Shown: positions 16,879-24,887 of the stretch, in pieces
How positions within the stretch are numbered: position 1 is the first letter of the stretch
Layout of the letters: each line of letters begins with the position of its first letter
Assembly: GCF_003096355.1 (NCBI RefSeq)
Contig: NZ_QEKI01000001.1
Span: 1-64,000, forward strand
Origin: Pontibacter virosus
GTDB taxonomy: Bacteria > Bacteroidota > Bacteroidia > Cytophagales > Hymenobacteraceae
DNA: 64,000 bases
Reading direction: 5' to 3'
Program-made: the position numbers and the translations under genes
The notes under the pieces: generated by a model
What the model was told of the DNA's origin: nothing
The model's database searches: none
What the model saw: only the letters and a program-made list of their open reading frames with translations

Positions 16879-16915
16879 TAGCTGCAAGAAATATTATCAA
16901 AATTTCTTGCAGCTA
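16879..16915. repeat. Perfect 14-bp inverted repeat upstream of the DUF1016 gene
   Basis: TAGCTGCAAGAAAT (16879-16892) and ATTTCTTGCAGCTA (16902-16915) are separated by 9 bp and start 26 bp before the DUF1016 start codon. No T tract follows on either strand, so an operator is more likely than a terminator. It could also end transcription from the pseudogene beside it. Confidence 0.55.
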
Positions 16916-16967
16916 CAGAGGGCCCGGCTCCAGTTTCTTTAGGAGTAGAAGGAATCTACTGCCTTTG

Positions 16968-17275
16968 TTGATGCTTCAGCATCTTTCACCTCTCTGTTAT
17001 AATATATTGCTGTAAAGGACCGCTGGGTCGATTCTTAATAGTTCGTTCCAACAAACCCTCGGCTATCAAAGGGTCGATATAGCGCCGTACGTTGTCCGTA
17101 TGAGTTGCCAAGCCTAATACGTCCTCTCTAAAATGTCTTTCCGTTTAGCTGGTTTCAAAGCATACTGTAGGAACTTTATATGCTCTGGTGCCAGTCCCTT
17201 CGCAAGTTCTTCTTCAGCTTGGTCGTTAGCCTGGTCGCTGTCGACTAAGCTAGCCTCCAGAAAGGGAGGGAGCCA
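16968..17275 (-). pseudogene. Remnant of an AlbA/HATPase-HTH regulator (C-terminal part)
   Basis: The nucleotide sequence aligns over about 300 bp with the 3' end of the intact minus-strand gene at 42871-44439, including shared words such as TTGTCCGTA/TTGTCTGTG, GTTTAGCTGG, ATATGCTCTGGT and the GGTCG-rich stretch encoding repeated DQV. The remnant has a 2-nt length change near 17120, which breaks the frame. It stops matching near 17275, and the rest of the gene is missing. So this is a truncated, frameshifted copy of a Schlafen-AlbA-type DNA-binding ATPase, not a functional gene. The plus-strand frame at 17133-17402 is its shadow. Confidence 0.8.
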
Positions 17276-17486
17276 GAGGCGGCAATACCTTGTGTATATA
17301 TTTCTAAATGCTTATATTAAATTTCAAAATTCGTGGTGCCCATTTCTTATTATTCGATACTTGCAGGGAGAGCCTTTACTTGTAAGAATGAGGTTAAGCT
17401 GAGTCTCCCATAAGTTAATTGTTGAAACAGCAGTCCTCTTAGGAGGCTGAATAATGCCGTACCAAATTACCTAAAAAACTCACGTC

Positions 17487-18440
17487 ATGAAGCACCTGAA
17501 GCAATTCCTGACCCGCCTGCAGACCTTTGAGCTTAGGCTTATCCATAGGAAAGAGGCTGTAGGCCCTCTGGGCCTCCGAGAGGTGAGCACCTACGACATC
17601 AGGCACGAGACGCCCTACGACGAGGCGGCCGTTTTCGAGAGCGAGCTCAGGCTCCTTGCCCAGATGGCGGCATTGGATCTGCTCCCCCTTCGCCACCCGC
17701 AGCTGCAGCTCGTCCTGGAGCAGATCACCGGGATAGAAGACCGCTTCAGGGCCTTCTGGGTCAGCTTCCACAACCATGCCCCGGACTACGGGCGAGCCTA
17801 CCCGGCCGGCCACCTCCACCAGCTCAGCCTGCCGGAGCTGTTTGTCCTGCGCAACCTGCAGCCCATCGAGGCCGGCATCGCGGTCCGGGAGGAGCTGGTG
17901 GATGACCTGGGCGAGTCGGTCAAGCTGCGGGAATCTTTGCTGGCCCATCTCATCCGGCACGTGCAGGCGCTGCTTCCCACCCCGCAGGAGGCAGCCACGG
18001 AAAATACCGTTCCTGCCAGGCCTGTCACAGGCCATCCCCGGTTTGTGGACGGGGTGCGGGAGAGGCTCTTTGAAGTCCTAAAGGGCTACTTCACCCCGGG
18101 GGATCAGCAGCAGCTGCTGGCCCTCCTCGAGGGAAACCATTCCCCGGCCTCTCCCCTGCTCTTCCACGGGAATGGCAACCAGCTGGCCGACGCCTTCAAG
18201 CAGCTCTATGAGGCCAACCTGATCGTGGGCTGCCTGAAAGGCGAACTGGAGTCGTGGATAGCGGCCCACTTTGCCTATGTCTACCGCAAACAGCAAAGAA
18301 CCCTGCCGCCCAACTACCTAGCCGCCATCATCTCCTCCAACGCCAAGCCCTGCCAGTCCCCTATCCTAGACGTGCGGAAACAACCGGACGGAACTTATGC
18401 TGTTTACCCGGTGCTCCGCACACAGAAAAACTATAACTAA
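17487..18440 (+). CDS. Mobile-element conserved protein, possibly RteC-like
   Basis: A 317-residue, helix-rich soluble protein. The C-terminal third (about 215-317: FHGNGNQLADAFKQLYEANL, then IAAHFAYVY and LAAIIS) has the pattern of a winged-helix region that I associate with RteC-like and other Bacteroidota transfer-element proteins. I cannot name the family with certainty. It starts a co-oriented series (HTH protein, primase, MobC, relaxase, membrane protein), which supports a control or accessory role in the mobilization module. G+C content is high and even with its downstream neighbours. Confidence 0.7.
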   Translation: MKHLKQFLTRLQTFELRLIHRKEAVGPLGLREVSTYDIRHETPYDEAAVFESELRLLAQMAALDLLPLRHPQLQLVLEQITGIEDRFRAFWVSFHNHAPDYGRAYPAGHLHQLSLPELFVLRNLQPIEAGIAVREELVDDLGESVKLRESLLAHLIRHVQALLPTPQEAATENTVPARPVTGHPRFVDGVRERLFEVLKGYFTPGDQQQLLALLEGNHSPASPLLFHGNGNQLADAFKQLYEANLIVGCLKGELESWIAAHFAYVYRKQQRTLPPNYLAAIISSNAKPCQSPILDVRKQPDGTYAVYPVLRTQKNYN

Positions 18441-18532
18441 CGGTAGGAAACAGGCAGGATGCAGGACTACCCACTTGCAGCCTTGCAAACATAGTCATTA
18501 CCATTGTAGCACAAACCAAACAGAACGCTGCC

Positions 18533-18865
18533 ATGGAAAACCTCACCTTCGACCAACTCCCCCGCGCCGTCAGCCTGCTGCACGAGAAGATGGGCCGCAT
18601 CGAGCGGCTGCTACTCGAACAACGCCCCCACCAGGAGGCAGCGGCCATCCTCAACGTCCAGGAGGCCGCCACCCTCCTCCACCTCTCCGTGGCCACGCTC
18701 TACACTAAGGTCAGCTGCCGGGAGGTGCCCTTCAGCAAGCGGGGCAAGCGCCTGTATTTTCACCGAAGTGAGCTGGAGGAATGGGTCCGACAGGGCCGCA
18801 GGAAGACTGTCTCCGAGATCCGCGAGGAGGCGGTCCAGCTTGCAGCCGGCAGAAAAAGAAAATAG
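18533..18865 (+). CDS. Excisionase-type helix-turn-helix protein
   Basis: A 110-residue protein. The N-terminal ~35 residues look like a coiled-coil (LPRAVSLLHEKMGRIERLL). A MerR/excisionase-type winged helix follows (about 42-90), with the diagnostic VQEAATLLHLSVATLYTKV and a KRLYFHRSELEEWV tail. Such proteins regulate excision or transfer operons in Bacteroidota elements. The gene lies 92 bp after the RteC-like gene and 86 bp before the primase start. Target unknown; the function as a DNA-binding accessory is well supported by the domain. Confidence 0.9.
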   Translation: MENLTFDQLPRAVSLLHEKMGRIERLLLEQRPHQEAAAILNVQEAATLLHLSVATLYTKVSCREVPFSKRGKRLYFHRSELEEWVRQGRRKTVSEIREEAVQLAAGRKRK

Positions 18866-18951
18866 CGCCTTCCAGGAAAAAGAATGCCTGCCACGGGAAA
18901 AAGCGCTTCCCGCCCCGATCATTTCCACTCTCGCCTCTGAAGGGAAAACCG

Positions 18952-19908
18952 ATGAACATCCAGCAGATCAACAGCGAAATCTCCATCACGGATTACCTGG
19001 CCAGCCAGGGCATCCAGCCTGCCTACAGGAGGGGCTGTGACTGGTGGTACATCTCCCCGGTGCGGATGGCCGAGCGCTCGCCCTCCTTCAAGGTCAACAC
19101 GCGCCTGAACCGCTGGTACGACCACGGCACAGGGGAGGGCGGCAAGGTCATCGACCTGGCGCTGCGCCTCCACCGCACCGCCTCGATCCGGGAGGTCATC
19201 CGGCTCCTCTCCGGGCAGACTATTGCTTCAGCAGCAACATCTAGCCACGGTATACAATCAACCGGGAAACAAGCAGAGGGAGAAGTTCCCCCTCTCTCGC
19301 CAGCGCCCTTCAATAGTATCAAAGTGCTGGCGGCAAAGCCGCTGGAGGAGAACAGCCCGCTGGCAAACTACCTGCTACAGCGGGGCATCAGCCTTCATAC
19401 GGCAGGCCCCTTTTGCCAAGAGGTCAGCTTCTCTATCGGCTCCAGGCGCTATGAAGCCATCGGCTTTCAAAATCGCTCGGGCGGCTACGAGCTGCGCAAC
19501 GCCTGGTTCAAGGGCTCCTCCTCCCCCAAGGACATCACATTCGTGGACAACGGCGCGGGCACCGTCTGCCTGGTGGAGGGCTTCATGGATTTCCTCTCCC
19601 TCCTCGAGCTTCGCCCCCGCCTCACAACCAGCTCCAGCTTTCTGGTCCTCAACTCCCTTGCACTGGTTAATAGAAGTCTGGACGTGCTTGGCCGGCACCG
19701 GCAAGTGCTGCTTTTCCTGGATCATGATCAGGCGGGCAGGAAGGTGACGGAGCGGCTCCTCAGGTCGGGGCTGAACTGCCGGGACCGCTCCTCCCTTTAC
19801 CAGAACTACAAGGATGTGAACGAGCTGCTGGTGGCCAGGCGGGGGAAGCCCAAGAAGCTTCGGCCAGGCTTCGGACACCGGAAGGGGGCCAGGGGAAGGA
19901 GCCTCTGA
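18952..19908 (+). CDS. CHC2 zinc-finger/Toprim DNA primase of the mobile element
   Basis: I choose the ATG at 18952 (318 residues, MNIQQINSEISITDYLASQG). The longer frame from 18781 overlaps the preceding gene and adds non-homologous sequence. The N-terminal CHC2-like zinc-binding domain (about 10-90, with YISPVRMAERSPSFKVN and WYDHGTGEGGKVIDL) is degenerate: of the canonical cysteines I see only one. The Toprim domain (about 195-300) has VCLVEGFMDFLSLLEL and LLFLDHDQAGRKVTERLL, giving the E and DxD residues. Short primases of this type serve replication after transfer in mobilizable elements. It is followed by the candidate oriT and mobC. Confidence 0.9.
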   Translation: MNIQQINSEISITDYLASQGIQPAYRRGCDWWYISPVRMAERSPSFKVNTRLNRWYDHGTGEGGKVIDLALRLHRTASIREVIRLLSGQTIASAATSSHGIQSTGKQAEGEVPPLSPAPFNSIKVLAAKPLEENSPLANYLLQRGISLHTAGPFCQEVSFSIGSRRYEAIGFQNRSGGYELRNAWFKGSSSPKDITFVDNGAGTVCLVEGFMDFLSLLELRPRLTTSSSFLVLNSLALVNRSLDVLGRHRQVLLFLDHDQAGRKVTERLLRSGLNCRDRSSLYQNYKDVNELLVARRGKPKKLRPGFGHRKGARGRSL

Positions 19909-19927
19909 AAGTGGGGAGCAAGTTTGT

Positions 19928-19972
19928 GTTTTTGTCATACAAAAACTCCTGCCGGCACCGCTGCTCCCGGTG
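19928..19972. other. Candidate origin of transfer (oriT)
   Basis: The 107-bp gap between primase and mobC contains two inverted repeats in series. GTTTTTGT-CAT-ACAAAAAC (19928-19946) is perfect, 8 bp. CACCG/CGGTG (19956-19960 with 19968-19972) spans a 7-nt loop. A pair of hairpins immediately upstream of MobC and relaxase genes is the usual place and form of an oriT. The nic site cannot be read from sequence alone. Confidence 0.4.
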
Positions 19973-20015
19973 GTCGCAGCAGGGGATTCTTCTTACAACG
20001 TGAAGCAACAAGAGC

Positions 20016-20411
20016 ATGGAAAAAGAGACAGCACAGCGGCAGCAGAGCCACGAGGGAAAGAAGGGCGGCCGCCCGCTCAAGCGGGTGAAGCGCAGCCATA
20101 CCCTGGTGGTGCGGGTGACCGATACGGAGCGGCTCCTGATCTCAGGTAAGGCGCGGGAGGCGGGCCTGAGCGTCTCGGCCTGGTTTCGGGCGGCGGCCAA
20201 GAAGGCAATAGTCGTGGCGCGCCTCCGGCCCGAGGAGGCGGCCTCGCTGCGCATGCTCTCGGGTATGGCCAACAACCTCAACCAGCTGGTCCGGCTGGCC
20301 CACCGCCAGGGGCTGCTGACCCTGCAGGGCAGGTGCCGCCAGCTCCTTAATGACATTCATAACAAACTTCAGCAAATAGGCAGAGATGATCGGAAAGGTG
20401 ATGACCGGTAA
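20016..20411 (+). CDS. mobC: MobC-type relaxosome accessory protein
   Basis: A 131-residue basic protein. Residues about 28-70 fit a ribbon-helix-helix-like DNA-binding start (HTLVVRVTDTERLLISGKA, then GLSVSAWFRAAA). The second half has the MobC signature MANNLNQLVRLAHRQG and a helical end. MobC proteins bind oriT and help the relaxase open the strand. The 3' end overlaps the relaxase gene by 26 bp, a tight translational coupling. Confidence 0.9.
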   Translation: MEKETAQRQQSHEGKKGGRPLKRVKRSHTLVVRVTDTERLLISGKAREAGLSVSAWFRAAAKKAIVVARLRPEEAASLRMLSGMANNLNQLVRLAHRQGLLTLQGRCRQLLNDIHNKLQQIGRDDRKGDDR

Positions 20412-21333
20412 GAGCTTCTCGGGCTGCGTGCGCTACGTGGTCCAGAAAGCAGGAGCGGAGGTGCTGGACTGGGAGGGCGTCCGCACGGACACTGTCGCCT
20501 CGATGGCGGCCGACTTCAACCTGCAGCGCAAGCTCAACCCCGGGCTGGAGAAGGCCGTGGGGCACATCGCCCTGAACTGGAGCGTGCATGACAGGTCAAA
20601 ACTGAGTCCTCAGGTGATGGCAGAGCGGGCAAAAGAGTACATGGCCCAGATGCAGATCCAGAACACGCAGTACCTCATTGTCCTGCACCGGGACCGGGAG
20701 CACCCCCACCTGCACATCGTCTACAACCGGGTCAACTATGAAGGGAAAACGATTTCGGACAGGTTCCAGCACCGGCGCAACGCCAGGGTGTGCCGGGAAA
20801 TCACCCAAAGGCACGGCTACTACCTGGCCCCGGACAAGGGGCAGGTGAACCGCCAGCGATTGAAAGGGGCCGACAAGGCCAAATACGAGCTGCATGACGC
20901 GGTCCGACAGGCGCTGCCAAAGGCCAGGACCTGGCAGGAGCTGGAACACTTGCTCCTGGGCAAGGGCATCTTGATCGACTATAAATACAAGAGGGGAACG
21001 GAACAGGTGCAGGGAATCAGCTTCCGTATGGGGGAGCTCAGTTTCAAGGGTTCCAGCATCGACAGAAGCCTGAGCTACCGGGCCATCAACAAACAGCTGG
21101 AACAGCACAGTAGACTGGCGCAGCTGACGCCACAGGTCTCCGGGCAACACAGCGCACTTGGTCATACAGGGGCATCCTTCCCTGGCATTACCACGGGCAG
21201 GGATGCGGCACCCCATCCTGCTACTACCCCGATTGAGGGCCTGCTGGCTCCCACCACCGGGCAGGCAGCGGACACGAATGACTATTCCTTCAGGAAAAGG
21301 AAACGCAAAAAGAAAAAGAGAATCCGCTTATGA
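20386..21333 (+). CDS. MobA/VirD2-family relaxase (mobilization nuclease)
   Basis: A 315-residue relaxase. Motif I region at the N-terminus: MIGKVMTGKSFSGCVRYVV. Motif III metal-binding histidines are in HPHLHIVYNRVNYEGKTISD (H-x-H-x(3)-N). The block after it (QHRRNARVCREITQRHGYYL) is typical of Bacteroidota MobA-type relaxases. The candidate catalytic tyrosine may be the YVV tyrosine of motif I or lie elsewhere near the N-terminus; I cannot decide. No type IV secretion genes occur in the window, so transfer would rely on a helper element. It overlaps the next gene by 4 bp. Confidence 0.92.
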   Translation: MIGKVMTGKSFSGCVRYVVQKAGAEVLDWEGVRTDTVASMAADFNLQRKLNPGLEKAVGHIALNWSVHDRSKLSPQVMAERAKEYMAQMQIQNTQYLIVLHRDREHPHLHIVYNRVNYEGKTISDRFQHRRNARVCREITQRHGYYLAPDKGQVNRQRLKGADKAKYELHDAVRQALPKARTWQELEHLLLGKGILIDYKYKRGTEQVQGISFRMGELSFKGSSIDRSLSYRAINKQLEQHSRLAQLTPQVSGQHSALGHTGASFPGITTGRDAAPHPATTPIEGLLAPTTGQAADTNDYSFRKRKRKKKKRIRL

Positions 21334-21815
21334 AAACAGAAGAACTGGAGGAGCGCCTCCTGGACGTGGAGCGCGTGCTGGCCCTGCAGGACAAGCGGCT
21401 GGAGAAGCTCGAGGAAGGGACTGCGCCGCATCCCCCGCAGGATGCCCAGGCACCTGACTGCAGCAGCCAGTTTGAGGAGCTGAAGGCGCTCCTCAAGCGG
21501 CATGACCTGAGCGTGCAGGCCCTGCAGATCTATGCCCTGATCGCTTCACTTCAGGAAAAGATCACCAAGCTGCCCAAGTTGTTGCCTGTGCGGCATTACC
21601 ACCATTTCGAGGACAGGTCCAGGGGCTTTTTGATCGGGGGCATGGTGTGTTTGTTGACAACTGCCATCTTCGTAGGGCTGTGCTTCAGCCTGTACCAGGA
21701 GAACGGCAGACTGCAGGAGAATAACATGAAGTACAGGATAATCCGGCAGGCTTACCCCGATGCGGCGCACTGGGCAGATTCAACTTATTTGCATGATCCG
21801 AATTTACAGTTATGA
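21330..21815 (+). CDS. Mobilization-module membrane protein with coiled coil
   Basis: A 161-residue protein. Residues 1-25 and 45-80 look like coiled-coil helices (MKTEELEERLLDVERVLALQ). A single membrane helix follows at about 108-127 (GGMVCLLTTAIFVGLCFSLY), then a short C-terminal domain (IIRQAYPDAAHWADSTYL). The start overlaps the relaxase stop by 4 bp (ATGA), so it belongs to the mob operon. Similar single-pass proteins follow relaxases in Bacteroidota mobilizable elements. A role in tethering the relaxosome to the membrane is plausible but not shown. Confidence 0.8.
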   Translation: MKTEELEERLLDVERVLALQDKRLEKLEEGTAPHPPQDAQAPDCSSQFEELKALLKRHDLSVQALQIYALIASLQEKITKLPKLLPVRHYHHFEDRSRGFLIGGMVCLLTTAIFVGLCFSLYQENGRLQENNMKYRIIRQAYPDAAHWADSTYLHDPNLQL

Positions 21816-21879
21816 GCTTGCGCAAAGGCAATAGCCAAGGGTGCCGTTTTGCCGAAGGGGTGTTTGCCGATCCTCCAAT

Positions 21880-21933
21880 TTATTCAGAGACAGTTTCGAT
21901 CTGAAGAAGATCGAAACTGTCTTTTGCTTCCAT
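21880..21933 (-). pseudogene. Displaced 5' fragment of a gene related to the one at 1-52
   Basis: On the minus strand an ATG at 21931-21933 opens a 17-codon frame (MEAKDSFDLLQIETVSE) preceded by the same promoter repeat as the gene at the left edge (MEENTGLDLDKI). Over the first 36 coding bases 24 match. The frame ends within a terminator hairpin, so it is a fragment. It looks like the original or displaced 5' end left at the other boundary of an inserted element. Confidence 0.4.
21888..21925 (+). terminator. Rho-independent terminator of the mobilization operon
   Basis: A perfect 15-bp stem (21888-21902 with 21908-21922, arm AGACAGTTTCGATCT) with a 5-nt loop, followed by a short T run. It lies about 70 bp after the last mob gene. 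Confidence 0.8.
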
Positions 21934-21943
21934 TTTGCTGCGC

Positions 21944-21973
21944 TAAAGGTAATACTCAATTTCCTTTGACACA
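21944..21973. repeat. Right copy of 30-bp direct repeat (candidate attR)
   Basis: 27 of 30 bases match positions 65-94; the first 18 are identical. On the minus strand it holds a TACCTTTA -7 element in front of the gene fragment at 21880-21933. Direct orientation, and position just outside the mob operon terminator, make it a candidate right boundary of the element. Confidence 0.5.
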
Positions 21974-22005
21974 TTTATTTTACAGCCTCAAGCGGGATCC
22001 CCGGT

Positions 22006-24018
22006 TCAGTCAAAATGCATCCGCTGAATGCGCACGGCATTCAGAATAGCTAGCAACGCCACCCCCACATCGGCAAAGACCGCCTCCCACATGGTCGCCA
22101 ACCCTCCGGCACCGAGAATCAGCACGATGGCTTTGACCCCGAAAGCCAGCGCGATGTTCTGCCACACAATCTGCTTGGTCTTCTCGCCGATGTTGATGGC
22201 GGTGGCGATTTTGGAGGGGTGGTCTGTCTGAATCACCACGTCCGCCGTCTCTATGGCCGCGTCTGAACCCAGGCCACCCATGGCCATGCCCACGTCGGCC
22301 AGCGTAATCACGGGCGCATCGTTGATACCGTCGCCCACGAATGCAACGGTCCTGCCCTCAGCCTTCAGTTTCTCCACATGGGTCACCTTGTCCTGCGGGA
22401 GCAGTCCACCGTAGGCCGCGTCCAACTTCAGTTCAGCTGCCACTTTCTGAACGATGGAGTCTTTGTCGCCGGAGAGCATCACCAGCTGTTTCACCCCCAG
22501 CTCCCGCATTTTCCTTACGGCAAGCGGAGCATCCTCCTTCGTCTTGTCAGCGATGGTGATGTAGCCTGCGTAGGTTCCGTCCACGGCCACTATGACAATC
22601 GTTTCCACGATTTCCTTGAGGCTAGAGTCATACTGCACATTGTACTTATCCAGCAGCCTGGCATTACCAACCAGTAGAAGCCTGCCGTCGACACTCCCTT
22701 TTAGCCCGTGGCCTGAGATTTCCTCCACCTCACTGACCACGTGCTGCTGGTGCGCCTGCCCCGCCTCCGAGACGATGGCCTGTGCGATAGGATGTGTGGA
22801 CTTGCTCTCCAGCGCAGCCACAGCCGACAGGAACCACTCATTGTCAGGTAGCACCGTCTCCACGCGCTGCACCTGGAACACACCCTCGGTCAACGTGCCC
22901 GTCTTATCCATCACCACCGTGTCTACCTGTGTCATCAGGTCCAGGAAATTAGCCCCCTTGAACAGGAGCCCGTTGCGCGAGGCAGCCCCGATGCCGCCGA
23001 AGTAGCCGAGCGGGATGGAGATAACCAGGGCGCAGGGACAGGAGATTACCAGAAAAATCAGCGCCCGGTAGAGCCACTGGTTGAAGTCATAGCTCTCTAC
23101 AAAGAAGTAGGGAATAAAGACAAGGCCAATGGCGAGGAAGAAGACAATCGGCGTATATACTTTGGCAAACTTCGTGATGAACTGCTGCGTCTTGGCCTTG
23201 CGGCTGCCTGCTTCCTCTACCAGCTGGAGTATTTTGGAAAGGGCGCTGTTCTCATACGCAGAGGTTACCCTCAGTTCAATGACGCGGTCCAGGTTAATCA
23301 TGCCTGCCAGTACCGTCTCTCCCTTCTTTTTCGTGTCAGGTTTTGACTCGCCTGTCAGTGCTGCTGTATTGAAGGAGGACTTCTCGGTGAGCAGCTCTCC
23401 GTCCAGCGCCACTTTCTCACCCGCCTTCACCTGCACCACATCGCCCATCCGCACCTCTTTCGCCCTCACGGTGACGATGCCGCTCTCGGTTACCAGCCCC
23501 ACTTCGTCGGGCCTGTTGTCGATGAGCGCCTTGATGGAACGGCGGGAGCGCAGCACGGCCGCCTCCTGAAAATGCTCCCCAACCACATAGAACAGCATCA
23601 CGGCAACGCCCTCGGCATACTCCCCGATGTAGAAGGCCCCCAGCGTGGCCATGCTCATCAGGAAGAACTCGTTGAAGAAACTGCTCCTAAGGCTCCTAAC
23701 CGCATGCCATACCACGCGCCAGCCAACCAACACGTAGGCTATGCCATAGGTTATAAGCCGCACATACCCGGAGAACCAGGATGTGTCGAGATTATCCAGC
23801 AGAATGCCTCCCAGCAGCAGCACAAGGCTGATGGCCGTAGGAACGTAGGAGGACTTTGCCTCCTCTTCAGCGTGCTCGTGCTCCATAGCACCAGCTTGCC
23901 TGGCCTTACCGTCCGCACCGATATTTGGACCGGGAGCCTCCGCAGTTCTAGGCGAGGTAATCTCCAGTGGTTTGAAATCCTCTTCTATGTTTTTGGGTGT
24001 AGTCTTGCTCTTATTCAT
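22006..24018 (-). CDS. Zn/Cd/Pb-type P1B ATPase efflux pump
   Basis: A 670-residue heavy-metal translocating P-type ATPase. Visible: a soluble His/Glu-containing N-terminus without a canonical HMA CxxC domain (HEHAEEEA around 47-53), the actuator TGES at 222-225, the transport-site motif SCPCALVIS (CPC 327-329), DKTGT at 371-375 with the phosphorylated Asp, and the hinge GDGINDAP. The ALVIS context after CPC is that of the ZntA/CadA group (Zn, Cd, Pb) rather than CopA. It exports divalent metal from the cytoplasm. It is the last gene of the minus-strand operon that also carries CzcA, CzcB, a Fur-family regulator and DUF3703, which supports a zinc/cadmium role. Confidence 0.93.
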   Translation of the reverse strand: MNKSKTTPKNIEEDFKPLEITSPRTAEAPGPNIGADGKARQAGAMEHEHAEEEAKSSYVPTAISLVLLLGGILLDNLDTSWFSGYVRLITYGIAYVLVGWRVVWHAVRSLRSSFFNEFFLMSMATLGAFYIGEYAEGVAVMLFYVVGEHFQEAAVLRSRRSIKALIDNRPDEVGLVTESGIVTVRAKEVRMGDVVQVKAGEKVALDGELLTEKSSFNTAALTGESKPDTKKKGETVLAGMINLDRVIELRVTSAYENSALSKILQLVEEAGSRKAKTQQFITKFAKVYTPIVFFLAIGLVFIPYFFVESYDFNQWLYRALIFLVISCPCALVISIPLGYFGGIGAASRNGLLFKGANFLDLMTQVDTVVMDKTGTLTEGVFQVQRVETVLPDNEWFLSAVAALESKSTHPIAQAIVSEAGQAHQQHVVSEVEEISGHGLKGSVDGRLLLVGNARLLDKYNVQYDSSLKEIVETIVIVAVDGTYAGYITIADKTKEDAPLAVRKMRELGVKQLVMLSGDKDSIVQKVAAELKLDAAYGGLLPQDKVTHVEKLKAEGRTVAFVGDGINDAPVITLADVGMAMGGLGSDAAIETADVVIQTDHPSKIATAINIGEKTKQIVWQNIALAFGVKAIVLILGAGGLATMWEAVFADVGVALLAILNAVRIQRMHFD

Positions 24019-24029
24019 TCTCTTATGTC

Positions 24030-24401
24030 TTAATGGTTTTCAGCAGGTGCTATGATTCGCTTTAAGTCATCCGGGATTGGCATTGGCCGGAGCGGCGGAA
24101 CATTGGACCCGCCTGTGTTGCCCACTGGTATCTTTCCGGCCCAGGACTTAACCCCACCTACCAACAGGCGGGGAAGCTGTCCAATCACCTCTTTCGTATT
24201 CTTCGTTTTGAACCCGAATCTGAGCATCTTCCAGTGTACGGCCGTATGCTCCAGCGGGTATGGCTGCCCCAGGATATGCGCTCTCTCTAAATGCCTCCAG
24301 GCAGCGAGACGGTTGCCCTCTCTCCAGCAGGTATGGTAAGCGGTCAGTTCCTGTTGGTAAAAGGGCCTGAGCTTGGCGGGCATGTTCCAGTTGAGTTTCA
24401 T
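24030..24401 (-). CDS. DUF3703 family protein
   Basis: A 123-residue soluble protein with the DUF3703 pattern: LRPFYQQELTAYHTCWREGN, then WRHLERAHILGQPYPLEH and a HWKMLRFGF segment. Conserved histidines (AHILGQ, EHTAVHW) could bind metal or cofactor. The family is repeatedly found in heavy-metal operons, as here between the Fur-type regulator and the P-type ATPase (11 bp to the next gene). Molecular function is not known to me. Confidence 0.85.
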   Translation of the reverse strand: MKLNWNMPAKLRPFYQQELTAYHTCWREGNRLAAWRHLERAHILGQPYPLEHTAVHWKMLRFGFKTKNTKEVIGQLPRLLVGGVKSWAGKIPVGNTGGSNVPPLRPMPIPDDLKRIIAPAENH

Positions 24402-24430
24402 ATTGTGCTCCTTTGTTCATTTATGTAAAG

Positions 24431-24877
24431 CTACGCCTCATCCCCCTGCAATCGCATTGCATTTTTGGCGGCGCAACTGCCGCAGAGGCCCTTCACCACC
24501 AGGCTAGCCTCCTCCATGGTAAAGTTGTCAGGCAGCGGAATCTTCGGGATGCGGGACATCGGGAGGCAAAACGTTTCCTGGCATTTGCTGCAGGAAAAAT
24601 GAACATGCAGGTCCTCAGGTGCACATGCACAGCCTTCTTCGCAAAGCGCATACTTCGTAGAACCTGTTCCGTCCTCTATACTATGTACAATCCCCTTATC
24701 CTCAAAAGTTTTAAGAGTACGATACAAGGTAATCCGGTCCGAGCGAAGGAAATGGGCCTCCAGGTCATTCAGGCTCACTGCCGAAGACTGGCCTTGCAGG
24801 AAGTCAAGCACCAACAGACGCATGGCCGTCGGGCGGACGCCCTTCTCTTGCAGGATACGTTCTAAGTTTTGCAGCAT
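24431..24877 (-). CDS. Fur/Zur-family metal-responsive repressor
   Basis: I choose the ATG at 24877 (148 residues, MLQNLERILQEKGVRPTAMR), which begins 10 bp after the CzcB stop; the longer frame overlaps czcB. N-terminal winged helix (about 1-80: GVRPTAMRLLVLDFLQ, SDRITLYRTLKTFEDKGIV) and C-terminal dimerization domain with HVHFSCSKCQETFCL and a final CGSCAAKNAM, giving two CxxC zinc sites. Like Zur or Fur it should repress metal genes according to cytosolic metal. It lies inside the czc operon and presumably regulates it. Confidence 0.9.
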   Translation of the reverse strand: MLQNLERILQEKGVRPTAMRLLVLDFLQGQSSAVSLNDLEAHFLRSDRITLYRTLKTFEDKGIVHSIEDGTGSTKYALCEEGCACAPEDLHVHFSCSKCQETFCLPMSRIPKIPLPDNFTMEEASLVVKGLCGSCAAKNAMRLQGDEA

Positions 24878-24887
24878 AGGGAATTGT

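Noticed and set aside
17133..17402. Plus-strand frame as a gene
   Set aside because: It is antisense to a remnant clearly homologous to 42886-43210 on the minus strand.
65..21973. Insertion-sequence ends as an explanation for the 30-bp repeats
   Set aside because: The repeats are direct, not inverted, and no transposase is found between them.
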